A stretch of DNA of 15,689 nucleotides from Campylobacteraceae bacterium (GCA_022758985.1 JAEMQC010000017.1:1-15689); one strand, 5' to 3'; positions 1 through 6,544 are shown, numbered from the stretch's first letter. A program made the numbers and translations. Notes: a model not told the origin generated them from the sequence alone.

Positions 1-90
1 CCAATTGCCACACGGATGTCAAAGCGCCGTCGTTTTTGCCCCCCTTTTTTTCTTTTTGACTAAAGTCGGGAAAAAAGAAAATTTTATTTT

Positions 91-99
91 TGGTAAAAT
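91..99 (+). promoter_or_regulatory. Extended -10 promoter, predicted leaderless start
   Basis: TG-g-TAAAAT lies at 91-99, with the hexamer at 94-99, after a T-rich stretch typical of Campylobacter sigma-70 promoters, which lack a conserved -35. Exactly six bases separate the hexamer from the A of the ATG at 106. The expected transcription start is therefore the start codon itself. The only purines before the ATG (tgtgga) sit too close for a normal ribosome binding site. Confidence 0.55.
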
Positions 100-105
100 T
101 GTGGA

Positions 106-555
106 ATGAGAGTCAAAATAGTATTCATTTTTTGTATTTTATTTGTATTTTACGGGTGTTCTGCGGCTTCTAACGAGGCTCTTGCGCCAAATGCGAAGAG
201 TATAAAAAAAGAACCTGTTAATTTTGAAGATAAAAATGAGGTTTTGTCCTATATAGCAAGGGCTGCGCTTGATTTTTACCTTCAAGAAGGCGGATATGGA
301 GAGCTAAGAGAGTTCTCCATAAACAACAAAACAAAAAAACTATTTTTCAAAACGAAGCTAAAGGGCGAGGAAAAATTCTTGTCAGTTAGCGTCGATAGAT
401 ACGATATCAAAAGGGAAGGCGGAAAATATTTTTTTATCGCAAAGGGTATAACTACCGACAGGGAGTGGCTCAATATAGCAGCTAAAAACTTTTTGGAAGA
501 GAGAAAAATAGAGATTCCAGCTAAATATTCGATTTTTATTTTGGCGGTGATGTAA
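106..555 (+). CDS. Small predicted lipoprotein, function unknown
   Basis: A 149-residue protein that I cannot assign to a named family. Residues 1-17 form a type II signal peptide: R2 and K4, then a hydrophobic stretch running into FYGC with Cys18 as the likely lipidated residue. Position -3 is Phe rather than the usual Leu, so the lipobox is slightly atypical. The mature part is soluble-looking, Lys/Glu-rich, with alternating polar and hydrophobic segments that suggest a small alpha/beta periplasmic domain. Its stop overlaps the start of the receiver gene in TAATG, so the two are almost certainly one operon. The start is the ATG six bases after a -10 box. Coding status is well supported by the signal peptide and overlap; function is open. 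Confidence 0.75.
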   Translation: MRVKIVFIFCILFVFYGCSAASNEALAPNAKSIKKEPVNFEDKNEVLSYIARAALDFYLQEGGYGELREFSINNKTKKLFFKTKLKGEEKFLSVSVDRYDIKREGGKYFFIAKGITTDREWLNIAAKNFLEERKIEIPAKYSIFILAVM

Positions 556-1121
556 TGAAACTTAAAGTACTTGTGGTTGACGATAGTCAGACCATCAGAA
601 AGATTGTACGGACAAATCTGGAGCGCATCGGCATAAATAATATACTCGAGGTCAGCGATGGAGAGAGTGCGCTAAGAACGCTCTCGGCAAATCCGGATAT
701 AAATCTGATGTTTATCGACTACAATATGCCGGTTATGAACGGCTTGGTCGCCGTTAAAAAAATAAGAGAGAATAAGGCGTATGATCAGCTAAAGATTATA
801 GTCATATCGAGCGCTTTTGACCCCTCTTTGATGGGAAACTTCGAGAAGCTAAACGTAGCAGGCTTTATAGCAAAGCCGTTTGATTTGCAAAAATTTAACA
901 GCACGGTAGCGCCGATACTAGAAACACCCGTTGAAGCGGTAGGCGCTGGTGTCCAAAAAGGGGTGCCAAAAGAGGACGTGATAAGGCTGTTTAGCACTGA
1001 AAAACCAGACATAAATATGAACGGTAAATTCGTGGAGTTTGATTTTAAAAACGAGAAGATAAAACTAGAGGTAGACGTGATATCTAGATACGGTTCAGTC
1101 TATGTCGAGCTTGGCGATTAA
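555..1121 (+). CDS. CheY-like response regulator with short C-terminal extension
   Basis: A 188-residue protein. Residues 1-120 are a receiver domain: acidic pair D9/D10, phosphoacceptor D55 in FIDYNMP, the Ser pair 85/86 at the switch Thr/Ser position, and K107 in the IAKPF motif. All residues needed for Mg2+-dependent phosphorylation are present. Residues from about 125 to 188 form an extension that is not a recognisable DNA-binding or enzymatic output domain. After a Gly/Val-rich linker it is predicted beta-rich (FVEFDF, IKLEVDV, SVYVEL). No histidine kinase is nearby; its only operon partner is the preceding lipoprotein, with a 1-base overlap. The last nine codons overlap the 3' end of dnaG on the other strand. 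It could be a chemotaxis- or motility-type signalling protein, but nothing here fixes the partner. Confidence 0.88.
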   Translation: MKLKVLVVDDSQTIRKIVRTNLERIGINNILEVSDGESALRTLSANPDINLMFIDYNMPVMNGLVAVKKIRENKAYDQLKIIVISSAFDPSLMGNFEKLNVAGFIAKPFDLQKFNSTVAPILETPVEAVGAGVQKGVPKEDVIRLFSTEKPDINMNGKFVEFDFKNEKIKLEVDVISRYGSVYVELGD

Positions 1122-2759
1122 GTCTATATCTAGTTCGCGCAACTCCCCTTTTTTTAGCCTCTCTTTTATGCTCATAATCTTTCGCATATAAAAAGATTTT
1201 TGCTCTGCCGGTACCGTTTTTGAGTTTTTGAGTTTTACTAGCATCTTATCGTAGAAAATAGCGCTTTTGGCTATAAGGAAAGAGATGAGCTCCTCTTCGC
1301 TCATCGGCGTTATCTTGTCGTTGCCCTCTAGCTCCAAAAGAAGAGGCGAATCGAAACTACCGGAAGATACTAGCAAGAATAGGTCTCTATGATACTCGAA
1401 CATCTGGGCTTCAATCCTGTTTAGCGCCATATCCAAAAGCGCATGGTTTTTTAGCATCGTCTTTATCGCCGCCGCTTCCGCCGGGTCGTATTTTTCTACT
1501 ATTTTTTGCTCAAAGCTCTGTTTTTTCGAGAGTTTAAAAAAATCGGCAGGAACTTTGAGTATCGCCGCCGCTAATCTTTTATACTCTTCGGCAAAGATTC
1601 GGCTGGGAAGCTCAAGAATCTCTTTGGCCTCGTTTGCCGCCTTCTCTTTTTCAAGAGGGTTTGAAAGGTCGTATTTTTTGGCTATGTTTTCAAGCAAGAA
1701 CTCTATAAAGGGCTTTGTCTTCCTAAAGATTGCGGCCAGCTCCATGGTTTTGCCATCTTTTACCATATCCGCAGGGTCTAGTCCTTTGTCAAATATGGCT
1801 ACCCCGCCGTCTACCGAGTGTTCAAGCATTAGTTTTGCGGACTTAAACGCCGCATTTAGTCCTGCGCCGTCGGTATCAAAGGCCAGTATTACCTTGGCTT
1901 GCGCCTTTTTGATAGTCGGCAGATGCTCCTTTGTGAGCGCCGTTCCAAGTACCGCTACTGCGTTTGAGAAGCCGGCCTGGTGCAGCATGATAACGTCCAT
2001 ATATCCCTCGCACACTATCATACTTTTTTGTTTTGCGATTGCCTCTTTGGCTACGTTGATGCCGTAGAACACTTTTGATTTGTTAAATAGTTTCGTCTGC
2101 GGAGAGTTTAGGTATTTTGCCGGATGGTTCGTGATGGTGCGCCCGCCAAATCCTATTACCTTGCCGTTTTGGTTTTTTATCGGGAACGTTATCCGCTCGA
2201 CAAATCTTGCGAACACTCTCCCGTTTTCATCGCCTAACGCACCGCACTCTACGGCTTCGGCAACCGGCAAAAAACTTCTTTTTACGAATTCGATTTGGGC
2301 TTGCGATGACGGGGCGTAGCCAAGCTCAAACTTCTCTATGCTGGATTCATATACGCCTCTTGCGATAATATACTCTTTTGCCGTGCGGTTATTGTCGAGG
2401 CATTTTTTGAAGTATTCGTTGAATTTTTCGAGTATGTCGCTTTTTTTGATCTGCCCGCCGCTTGAAGTGTCGTATTCGAGTTTGAAGTTGTACATTGCGG
2501 CTATCTTCTCTATCGCTTCGGCGTAGCTGATTTTTTCTATCTCCTGGACGAACTTTATAGCATCTCCGGAGGCGTGGCATCCGAAACAGTGATATATTTG
2601 CTTATTCGGACTTACGACGAAGCTCGGCGTCTTTTCGGAGTGAAACGGGCAGGGAGACTTGAAGTTTGCGCCCATTTTTTTGATTTCGACGTAGTTCGAA
2701 ACGACGTCGACGATGTCGATCATGCTTTTAAGCGCTTCGATGGATTCGGTTTTTATCAT
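1095..2759 (-). CDS. dnaG: DNA primase DnaG
   Basis: Synthesises the RNA primers for lagging-strand DNA replication, acting with the DnaB helicase. In 554 residues it shows the full bacterial primase plan. The N-terminal CHC2 zinc finger has C37, H40, C58 and C61. The RNA polymerase core includes the FGGRT segment near 204. The TOPRIM domain has E251 in CEGYMD and D295/D297 in AFDTDGAG, plus a later acidic LDPAD near 328. The C-terminal helical region (about 360-554) would bind DnaB. The gene stands alone on the minus strand and is not joined to rpsU or rpoD as in the E. coli operon. Its 3' end overlaps the convergent receiver gene by 27 bases. The start is the ATG at 2759, six bases downstream of a -10 box. 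Confidence 0.97.
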   Translation of the reverse strand: MIKTESIEALKSMIDIVDVVSNYVEIKKMGANFKSPCPFHSEKTPSFVVSPNKQIYHCFGCHASGDAIKFVQEIEKISYAEAIEKIAAMYNFKLEYDTSSGGQIKKSDILEKFNEYFKKCLDNNRTAKEYIIARGVYESSIEKFELGYAPSSQAQIEFVKRSFLPVAEAVECGALGDENGRVFARFVERITFPIKNQNGKVIGFGGRTITNHPAKYLNSPQTKLFNKSKVFYGINVAKEAIAKQKSMIVCEGYMDVIMLHQAGFSNAVAVLGTALTKEHLPTIKKAQAKVILAFDTDGAGLNAAFKSAKLMLEHSVDGGVAIFDKGLDPADMVKDGKTMELAAIFRKTKPFIEFLLENIAKKYDLSNPLEKEKAANEAKEILELPSRIFAEEYKRLAAAILKVPADFFKLSKKQSFEQKIVEKYDPAEAAAIKTMLKNHALLDMALNRIEAQMFEYHRDLFLLVSSGSFDSPLLLELEGNDKITPMSEEELISFLIAKSAIFYDKMLVKLKNSKTVPAEQKSFYMRKIMSIKERLKKGELRELDIDLIAKLDID

Positions 2760-2765
2760 TTCTCG

Positions 2766-2771
2766 ATTATA
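2766..2771 (-). promoter_or_regulatory. dnaG -10 promoter element, predicted leaderless
   Basis: On the minus strand the perfect consensus TATAAT, preceded by GG, ends six bases before the dnaG ATG, so the predicted +1 is the A of the start codon. The intervening cgagaa contains a weak purine run very near the ATG, which could act as a poor ribosome binding site if transcription started further upstream. No -35 match is seen at the expected place. Confidence 0.6.
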
Positions 2772-2779
2772 CCGAATTT

Positions 2780-2788
2780 TGGTACAAT
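2780..2788 (+). promoter_or_regulatory. Extended -10 promoter of the LapB-like gene, predicted leaderless
   Basis: TG-g-TACAAT with the hexamer at 2783-2788 stands six bases before the ATG at 2795. The spacer tcgcagc-side sequence has no ribosome binding site. The hexamer lies only 11 bases from the divergent dnaG hexamer, so both polymerases would compete for the same 35-base gap. Confidence 0.6.
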
Positions 2789-2794
2789 CGCAGC

Positions 2795-3850
2795 ATGAGT
2801 AGCCTGTTTTTAGATTATCGGGATCCGTTGTTTGGAATAATGGCTTTTTTGCTTATTATTGCCACTATTGCTACCCTTTCTATGTTTTTTGGAAAGCTAA
2901 AAAATGATACGGAAAGTAGGCGAATAAAGAGATTTTTGCAAAAGTTTCCGTCCGGTTCAGATGAGGGCGGCTACGTGAAAATCTTGGAAGCGCATCCGGA
3001 TAGCCTAGAACTTTTGACGAAGGTCGCAAAAGCTCATTATGATGGCGGCGACTATGAAAAGGCGCTAAAAATATATCTTGCGCTTCTCGAGTGGCTCTCC
3101 GTATTCGAAAAGGCAAAAAGAGCCCAAATACTCTCCTGTGTGGGCGATATTTACACAAAGAGCGGCTTTTTGCAGCGTTCGGTGGATGCTTATGAGCAGA
3201 GTCTCGGACTTGTGGCTAGAAATCAAGCCGTACTGGAGAAACTCTCAAGGCTTTACGAAAAAAGAGGAGAATACCAAAAGGCGCTGGAGGCCGTTGACGC
3301 ACTTATAGAGATGGGTGTGGACAAACAAAAAGAGAGGCGCTTTTTGGAGGGTATTGTCTCTTTGAAATCGGCGGCCACTTTTGATGAGAAGTTGTCGATT
3401 TTGGAATCTCTTTGTGGATTTAGCCCTTATTTCGCCAGAGAGTATCTAAAAGAGCTTCTCTTAACCGACCAAAAGAGAGCTGCGACTTTTTTGTCGGATA
3501 AGGGCGACGTGAGATTTTTGGATATATTGTGGAGTTTTGAGCTGGACGAGGAGATATTCAAAGAGAGCGCCAATCAGGTCGTAAAAAGCGTTTTGGCGGT
3601 AAAGACGAAGAGGTATGAAGAGTCCGTGGAGAGCGGAATATTCGAACTTGACGTATTGACGGCCGCAAAATCTGCGAAGCCGAATATGGCAATTGGGCTT
3701 GGCTTTGAATTTGTATGTCAAAAATGCGGCAATCTCGATATAGACTACTTCTTTTCTTGTAAATGTTGCGGCGCTATAGACGAATGCAGGGTGGCGCCGG
3801 AAATAACTAAAGTAAGTCAAGATTCGGCTTTGTTTTTGGAGAGCTGGTGA
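2795..3850 (+). CDS. LapB/YciM-like TPR protein with N-terminal membrane anchor and zinc ribbon
   Basis: A 351-residue protein laid out like LapB (YciM). There is one transmembrane helix at about 12-32, then a cytoplasmic helical region with TPR-type repeats (clear around 76-100, 115-137 and 147-170). A C-terminal rubredoxin-like zinc ribbon has C308-x2-C311 and C322-x2-C325. In gammaproteobacteria LapB links LPS synthesis to FtsH-dependent turnover of LpxC; that role here is inference from architecture, and sequence similarity by eye is modest. C. jejuni has a protein at this locus, as I recall, annotated only as putative periplasmic. The gene overlaps rnhA by 4 bases (GTGA) and heads the rnhA-rnc-aroC run. 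There is no ribosome binding site before the ATG. Confidence 0.72.
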   Translation: MSSLFLDYRDPLFGIMAFLLIIATIATLSMFFGKLKNDTESRRIKRFLQKFPSGSDEGGYVKILEAHPDSLELLTKVAKAHYDGGDYEKALKIYLALLEWLSVFEKAKRAQILSCVGDIYTKSGFLQRSVDAYEQSLGLVARNQAVLEKLSRLYEKRGEYQKALEAVDALIEMGVDKQKERRFLEGIVSLKSAATFDEKLSILESLCGFSPYFAREYLKELLLTDQKRAATFLSDKGDVRFLDILWSFELDEEIFKESANQVVKSVLAVKTKRYEESVESGIFELDVLTAAKSAKPNMAIGLGFEFVCQKCGNLDIDYFFSCKCCGAIDECRVAPEITKVSQDSALFLESW

Positions 3851-4275
3851 AAAAAGTATCCATTTATACGGACGGTTCTAGTCTGGGAAACCCGGGGCCT
3901 GGCGGATACTGTGCGATACTCGAGTATGAAGCGGGCGGAAAACTCCATAGAAAAACGGTAAGCGGCGGCGAAGCGCATACGACGAACAACCGCATGGAGC
4001 TAAAAGCCGTGATTGAAGGCTTGTCGGCCCTAAAAGAAGGGTGTATTGTTGATATAATAACGGACTCGAAATATGTCGCCGACGCCATTAATAGCTGGTT
4101 GCACGGATGGATAAAAAAAGATTTCAAAGACGTTAAAAACCCTGATTTGTGGGTCGAGTACATCAAAGCCGCAAAGCCCCACAGGGTAAGCGCTCATTGG
4201 GTAAGAGGGCATAACGGTCACCCGCAAAACGAAGAGTGCGATCTGATAGCAAAAAGCGAAGCCCAAAAATTTTAG
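3847..4275 (+). CDS. rnhA: Ribonuclease HI
   Basis: Cleaves the RNA strand of RNA-DNA hybrids, for example primers and R-loops. The 142 residues hold the whole catalytic set: D9 in YTDGS, E51 in NNRME, D73 in ITDSKY, D132 in EECD, and H122 in the RGHNGHP loop (E. coli H124). The basic protrusion (WIKKDFKDVKN, about 88-98) is also present, as in type 1 RNase HI of E. coli. It starts with GTG, overlapping the stop of the preceding gene as GTGA, with ggagag just upstream as ribosome binding site. Its position next to RNase III and opposite primase is typical of Campylobacter. Confidence 0.96.
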   Translation: MKKVSIYTDGSSLGNPGPGGYCAILEYEAGGKLHRKTVSGGEAHTTNNRMELKAVIEGLSALKEGCIVDIITDSKYVADAINSWLHGWIKKDFKDVKNPDLWVEYIKAAKPHRVSAHWVRGHNGHPQNEECDLIAKSEAQKF

Positions 4276-4283
4276 GAGAGTGT

Positions 4284-4964
4284 ATGGAGTTAGGTAGTCT
4301 AGAGAAAAGCCTCGGTCTTGTATTTAGCGATAAGCAGCTGCTAGTACAGGCGCTTACCCACAAAAGCTGCAAAAAGCCTTACAATAACGAAAGGCTAGAG
4401 TTTTTGGGCGATGCGGTACTAGACCTCGTGGTGGGCGAGTATCTATATATGAAATTTCCTTCGGCAAACGAGGGGAACCTCTCCAAAATTAGGGCTTCTC
4501 TGGTTAGCGAGAAAGGGTTTATGAAGCTGGCGCAAGCGCTAAAACTCAGTGAATACATCATGATCTCTTCGGCGGAGGAGAATAACGACGGTAGAAACAA
4601 GCCGTCAATTCTCTCGAACGCTTTTGAGGCGCTGATGGGAGCCGTATATCTTGAGTTTGGGCTTGATAAGGTTAGGGAGATTTCGATAGCGCTCATCGAG
4701 CAAATTTATCCGAAGATAGACCTAATGACGCTTTTTAGCGACTACAAGACGAGTTTGCAGGAGCTAACACAGGCAAAGTTTGCCGTAACTCCGGAATATA
4801 TGCTTGTAGGCTCAAGCGGTCCGGATCACAAAAAAGAGTTTACGGTAGAGGTGCTAATAAACAAAAAAGCCTATGCGAGCGCATCCGGACCCAGCAAAAA
4901 AGAGGCCGAGCAAGAGGCCGCCAAAAAGACTCTAGAAATACTAAAAAGGATAACGGTTGAATAG
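4284..4964 (+). CDS. rnc: Ribonuclease III
   Basis: Cuts double-stranded RNA, including rRNA precursors and structured mRNAs. At 226 residues it is of normal length, with the signature NERLEFLGDAV at 35-45 (E36, E39, D43), further active-site residues E63 and E115, and a C-terminal double-stranded RNA binding domain from about 152. The residue corresponding to E. coli D114, a metal ligand in many family members, reads as Asn112 in SNAFEALMGA. I chose the ATG at 4284 rather than an in-frame ATG at 4236, because the latter lies inside rnhA, adds residues unlike the family, and the ATG at 4284 has taggag five bases upstream. It overlaps aroC by 8 bases. Confidence 0.96.
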   Translation: MELGSLEKSLGLVFSDKQLLVQALTHKSCKKPYNNERLEFLGDAVLDLVVGEYLYMKFPSANEGNLSKIRASLVSEKGFMKLAQALKLSEYIMISSAEENNDGRNKPSILSNAFEALMGAVYLEFGLDKVREISIALIEQIYPKIDLMTLFSDYKTSLQELTQAKFAVTPEYMLVGSSGPDHKKEFTVEVLINKKAYASASGPSKKEAEQEAAKKTLEILKRITVE

Positions 4965-6030
4965 TTTTGGAAGCGCACTTAGGGTAACGACGTTTGGCGA
5001 GTCTCACGGTTTGGGAGTCGGATGCGTAATTGACGGGATACCGGCCGGCGTGAAAGTGGATATGGAATTTCTACTATCCGAAATGGACAAGAGACGGCCC
5101 GGTAAAAACAAGCTATCAACTCAAAGAAACGAAGAGGATACGCCTGAAATATTGAGCGGTGTATTCGAAGGAGTAACCACCGGTACGCCGATAGCAGTGC
5201 TCATACGAAATAAAGACCAAAAATCTGGTGATTATAGCGCTGTTGCGAATAGTTTTAGACCTGGACATGCGGACTTTGGTTATCTATCAAAATATGGCAT
5301 TAGAGACTATCGCGGGGGTGGGCGAAGCTCGGCCAGAGAAACGGCCGCCAGAGTGGCCGCTGGAGCGTTTGCCAAAATGCTTCTAAGAGAGTTTGGCATA
5401 TCAGTAGAGTATGGTGTTTTTCAGATAGGCGAAGTAGTGGCGCTAGAGGAGGATTTTGAGTTTGCGGCTAGTAGCGAGATATTCTCCCTTTGCAAAGAGC
5501 GAGAAGCTGCCATGAAAGCGCAAATAGAGGCTGCAAGGGATGCCCATGATTCCGTAGGCGGCGCCGTCAAGGTGCGTATCAAAGGGGCTCCGGCGGGACT
5601 TGGCGAGCCGTTATATTATAAGTTCGACTCCGAGCTTGGCGGACTCCTTATGGGGGTTAACGGCGTAAAGGCTGTCGAGATAGGCGCCGGTATCAAAGCT
5701 TCGTCTATGAGAGGCAGCCAAAACAACGATCAACGCACGAAAGAGGGCTTTTTATCCAATAATGCGGGCGGAATACTAGGCGGCATCAGCACCGGCCAAG
5801 ACATAGAGCTAAGGGTATATTTCAAGCCTACGCCGTCGATATTTCTTACACAAAAAACCGTAAACAAAGATGGCGACGACGTCCAGATGAATTTAACAGG
5901 CAGACATGACCCTTGTATAGCGGCGCGCGGCGCTGTGGTCGTCGGGGCGATGGCGGCGCTTGTGACGGCGGATATGCTACTACTCAATGCGACCTCAAAA
6001 CTAGACAGTCTAAGAAAGATATACGGATAA
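4957..6030 (+). CDS. aroC: Chorismate synthase
   Basis: Makes chorismate from 5-enolpyruvylshikimate-3-phosphate using reduced FMN, the last step of the shikimate pathway to aromatic amino acids and folate. The 357-residue protein has the family signatures FGESHG (13-18, with His17), RPGHADF (101-107, with His104), a Gly/Arg-rich block at 114-137 (RDYRGGGRSSARETAA) and a C-terminal GRHDPC. The start is TTG at 4957, which gives the standard N-terminus (MNSFGSALRVTTFGES) and has an aaaagga ribosome binding site six bases before it. It overlaps rnc by 8 bases, so it is translationally coupled and ends the run that begins with the LapB-like gene. Confidence 0.96.
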   Translation: MNSFGSALRVTTFGESHGLGVGCVIDGIPAGVKVDMEFLLSEMDKRRPGKNKLSTQRNEEDTPEILSGVFEGVTTGTPIAVLIRNKDQKSGDYSAVANSFRPGHADFGYLSKYGIRDYRGGGRSSARETAARVAAGAFAKMLLREFGISVEYGVFQIGEVVALEEDFEFAASSEIFSLCKEREAAMKAQIEAARDAHDSVGGAVKVRIKGAPAGLGEPLYYKFDSELGGLLMGVNGVKAVEIGAGIKASSMRGSQNNDQRTKEGFLSNNAGGILGGISTGQDIELRVYFKPTPSIFLTQKTVNKDGDDVQMNLTGRHDPCIAARGAVVVGAMAALVTADMLLLNATSKLDSLRKIYG

Positions 6031-6038
6031 TTTTTCCT

Positions 6039-6060
6039 AAGGTGTGGTAGAATACACCTT
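6039..6060 (+). promoter_or_regulatory. Promoter -10 box inside a perfect inverted repeat
   Basis: AAGGTGT (6039-6045) and ACACCTT (6054-6060) form a perfect 7-base inverted repeat whose 8-base centre holds the -10-like TAGAAT (6048-6053), preceded by TGG. Transcription from it would give a leader of about 50 bases for the lipoprotein gene at 6110. Because no T-run follows on either strand, it does not look like an aroC terminator. A repressor site over the -10 is the alternative I favour weakly. Confidence 0.45.
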
Positions 6061-6109
6061 CCAAACCGTTGCCTTATATGCTTGAGAGCCTAACTCAAAA
6101 GGGGTTTTT

Positions 6110-6388
6110 ATGAAAACTAAATATATAGCTTTATTTACGGCTTTGATGCTCAGTTTCTCTTTTGGCGGCTGCGCATACAACTTCCCAAACTGGGATGCCT
6201 GGAAAGAAGATAAAGCCGGCGAGAGATATGCAGCCGAGGTTTTGACTAGCGAAGTCAAAGATGGTGTGATTTACGGTACGGCTAGAGTTTACTCTACTGG
6301 TAAGGTTGTGGATTATGTCCAAAAACCTTATATCAAGACTACGCTTCCATTCTCAAAAGGTACGACGATATTCGTCGATAAAAAATAG
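6110..6388 (+). CDS. Small predicted lipoprotein, function unknown
   Basis: A 92-residue protein. Residues 1-20 are a signal peptide with two Lys, a hydrophobic core and FGGC at the end, so Cys21 is the likely lipid-bearing residue. The mature 72 residues start with an aromatic patch (YNFPNWDAW) and continue as short beta-like segments (DGVIYGTARVYS, TIFVDKK). I do not recognise a family. AAAAGGGG lies five bases before the ATG as a good ribosome binding site. It appears to be its own transcription unit, after the promoter at 6039-6060 and before the tRNA gene. A small hairpin (TTGAG 6082-6086 with CTCAA 6094-6098) sits just before the ribosome binding site. Confidence 0.8.
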   Translation: MKTKYIALFTALMLSFSFGGCAYNFPNWDAWKEDKAGERYAAEVLTSEVKDGVIYGTARVYSTGKVVDYVQKPYIKTTLPFSKGTTIFVDKK

Positions 6389-6408
6389 CTTTTAAGCTTA
6401 GGTGACGG

Positions 6409-6422
6409 TTTTTTTATTTTTT
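6409..6422 (+). terminator. T-rich tract, weak terminator or upstream promoter element
   Basis: Thirteen of fourteen bases are T immediately before the tRNA. A short palindrome (AGCT-ttta-AGCT, 6388-6399 region) lies about ten bases earlier, too weak and too far for a confident intrinsic terminator of the lipoprotein gene. The tract could equally belong to the tRNA promoter region. Confidence 0.25.
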
Positions 6423-6499
6423 GTGCCCGTAGCTCAGCTGGATAGAGTTTCAGATTGCGATTCTGAAGGTCACAGGTTCGAATCCTGTCGGGCACGCCA
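6423..6499 (+). tRNA. tRNA-Arg, anticodon GCG, CCA encoded
   Basis: A complete cloverleaf. The acceptor stem GTGCCCG (6423-6429) pairs perfectly with CGGGCAC (6489-6495). The D arm GCTC/GAGT has one G-U pair and an Arg-type loop with GGATA (A20). The anticodon stem TCAGA/TCTGA (6450-6454, 6462-6466) encloses TTGCGAT, giving anticodon GCG at 6457-6459. The T arm ACAGG/CCTGT holds TTCGAAT. The discriminator base is G6496 and CCA is encoded. It reads CGC, and possibly CGU, Arg codons. The more common bacterial Arg tRNA for this box has ACG, read as inosine. Confidence 0.95.
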
Positions 6500-6535
6500 T
6501 CAATCTTCGTAAAAACTAATCATTTATTATTCGTG

Positions 6536-6544
6536 TGATATTCT
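6536..6544 (+). promoter_or_regulatory. Candidate extended -10 for the ComEA-like gene
   Basis: TG-a-TATTCT (hexamer 6539-6544) sits between the tRNA and the ComEA-like gene. Predicted transcription starts near 6551, giving a leader of roughly 25 bases that contains the agagga ribosome binding site. The hexamer departs from consensus at two positions, so the gene may also be reached by read-through from the tRNA. Confidence 0.35.

Noticed and set aside
1..63. Possible tail of a plus-strand gene ending at the TAA at 61-63, or start of a minus-strand gene
   Set aside because: Only about 20 codons are visible, other frames are open too, and no motif or ribosome binding site supports either reading.
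1555..2067. Plus-strand frame of 170 codons opposite dnaG
   Set aside because: The dnaG frame carries the TOPRIM motifs here; the opposite frame is a composition shadow with no recognisable features.
4236..4283. Upstream in-frame ATG for rnc adding 16 residues
   Set aside because: It lies inside rnhA, has no ribosome binding site, and the extra residues do not fit the RNase III N-terminus; the ATG at 4284 has taggag upstream.
6363..6377. Perfect hairpin CGACGA-tat-TCGTCG near the end of the lipoprotein gene
   Set aside because: It lies inside the coding sequence and the T-run begins about 30 bases later, so it is not a standard intrinsic terminator.
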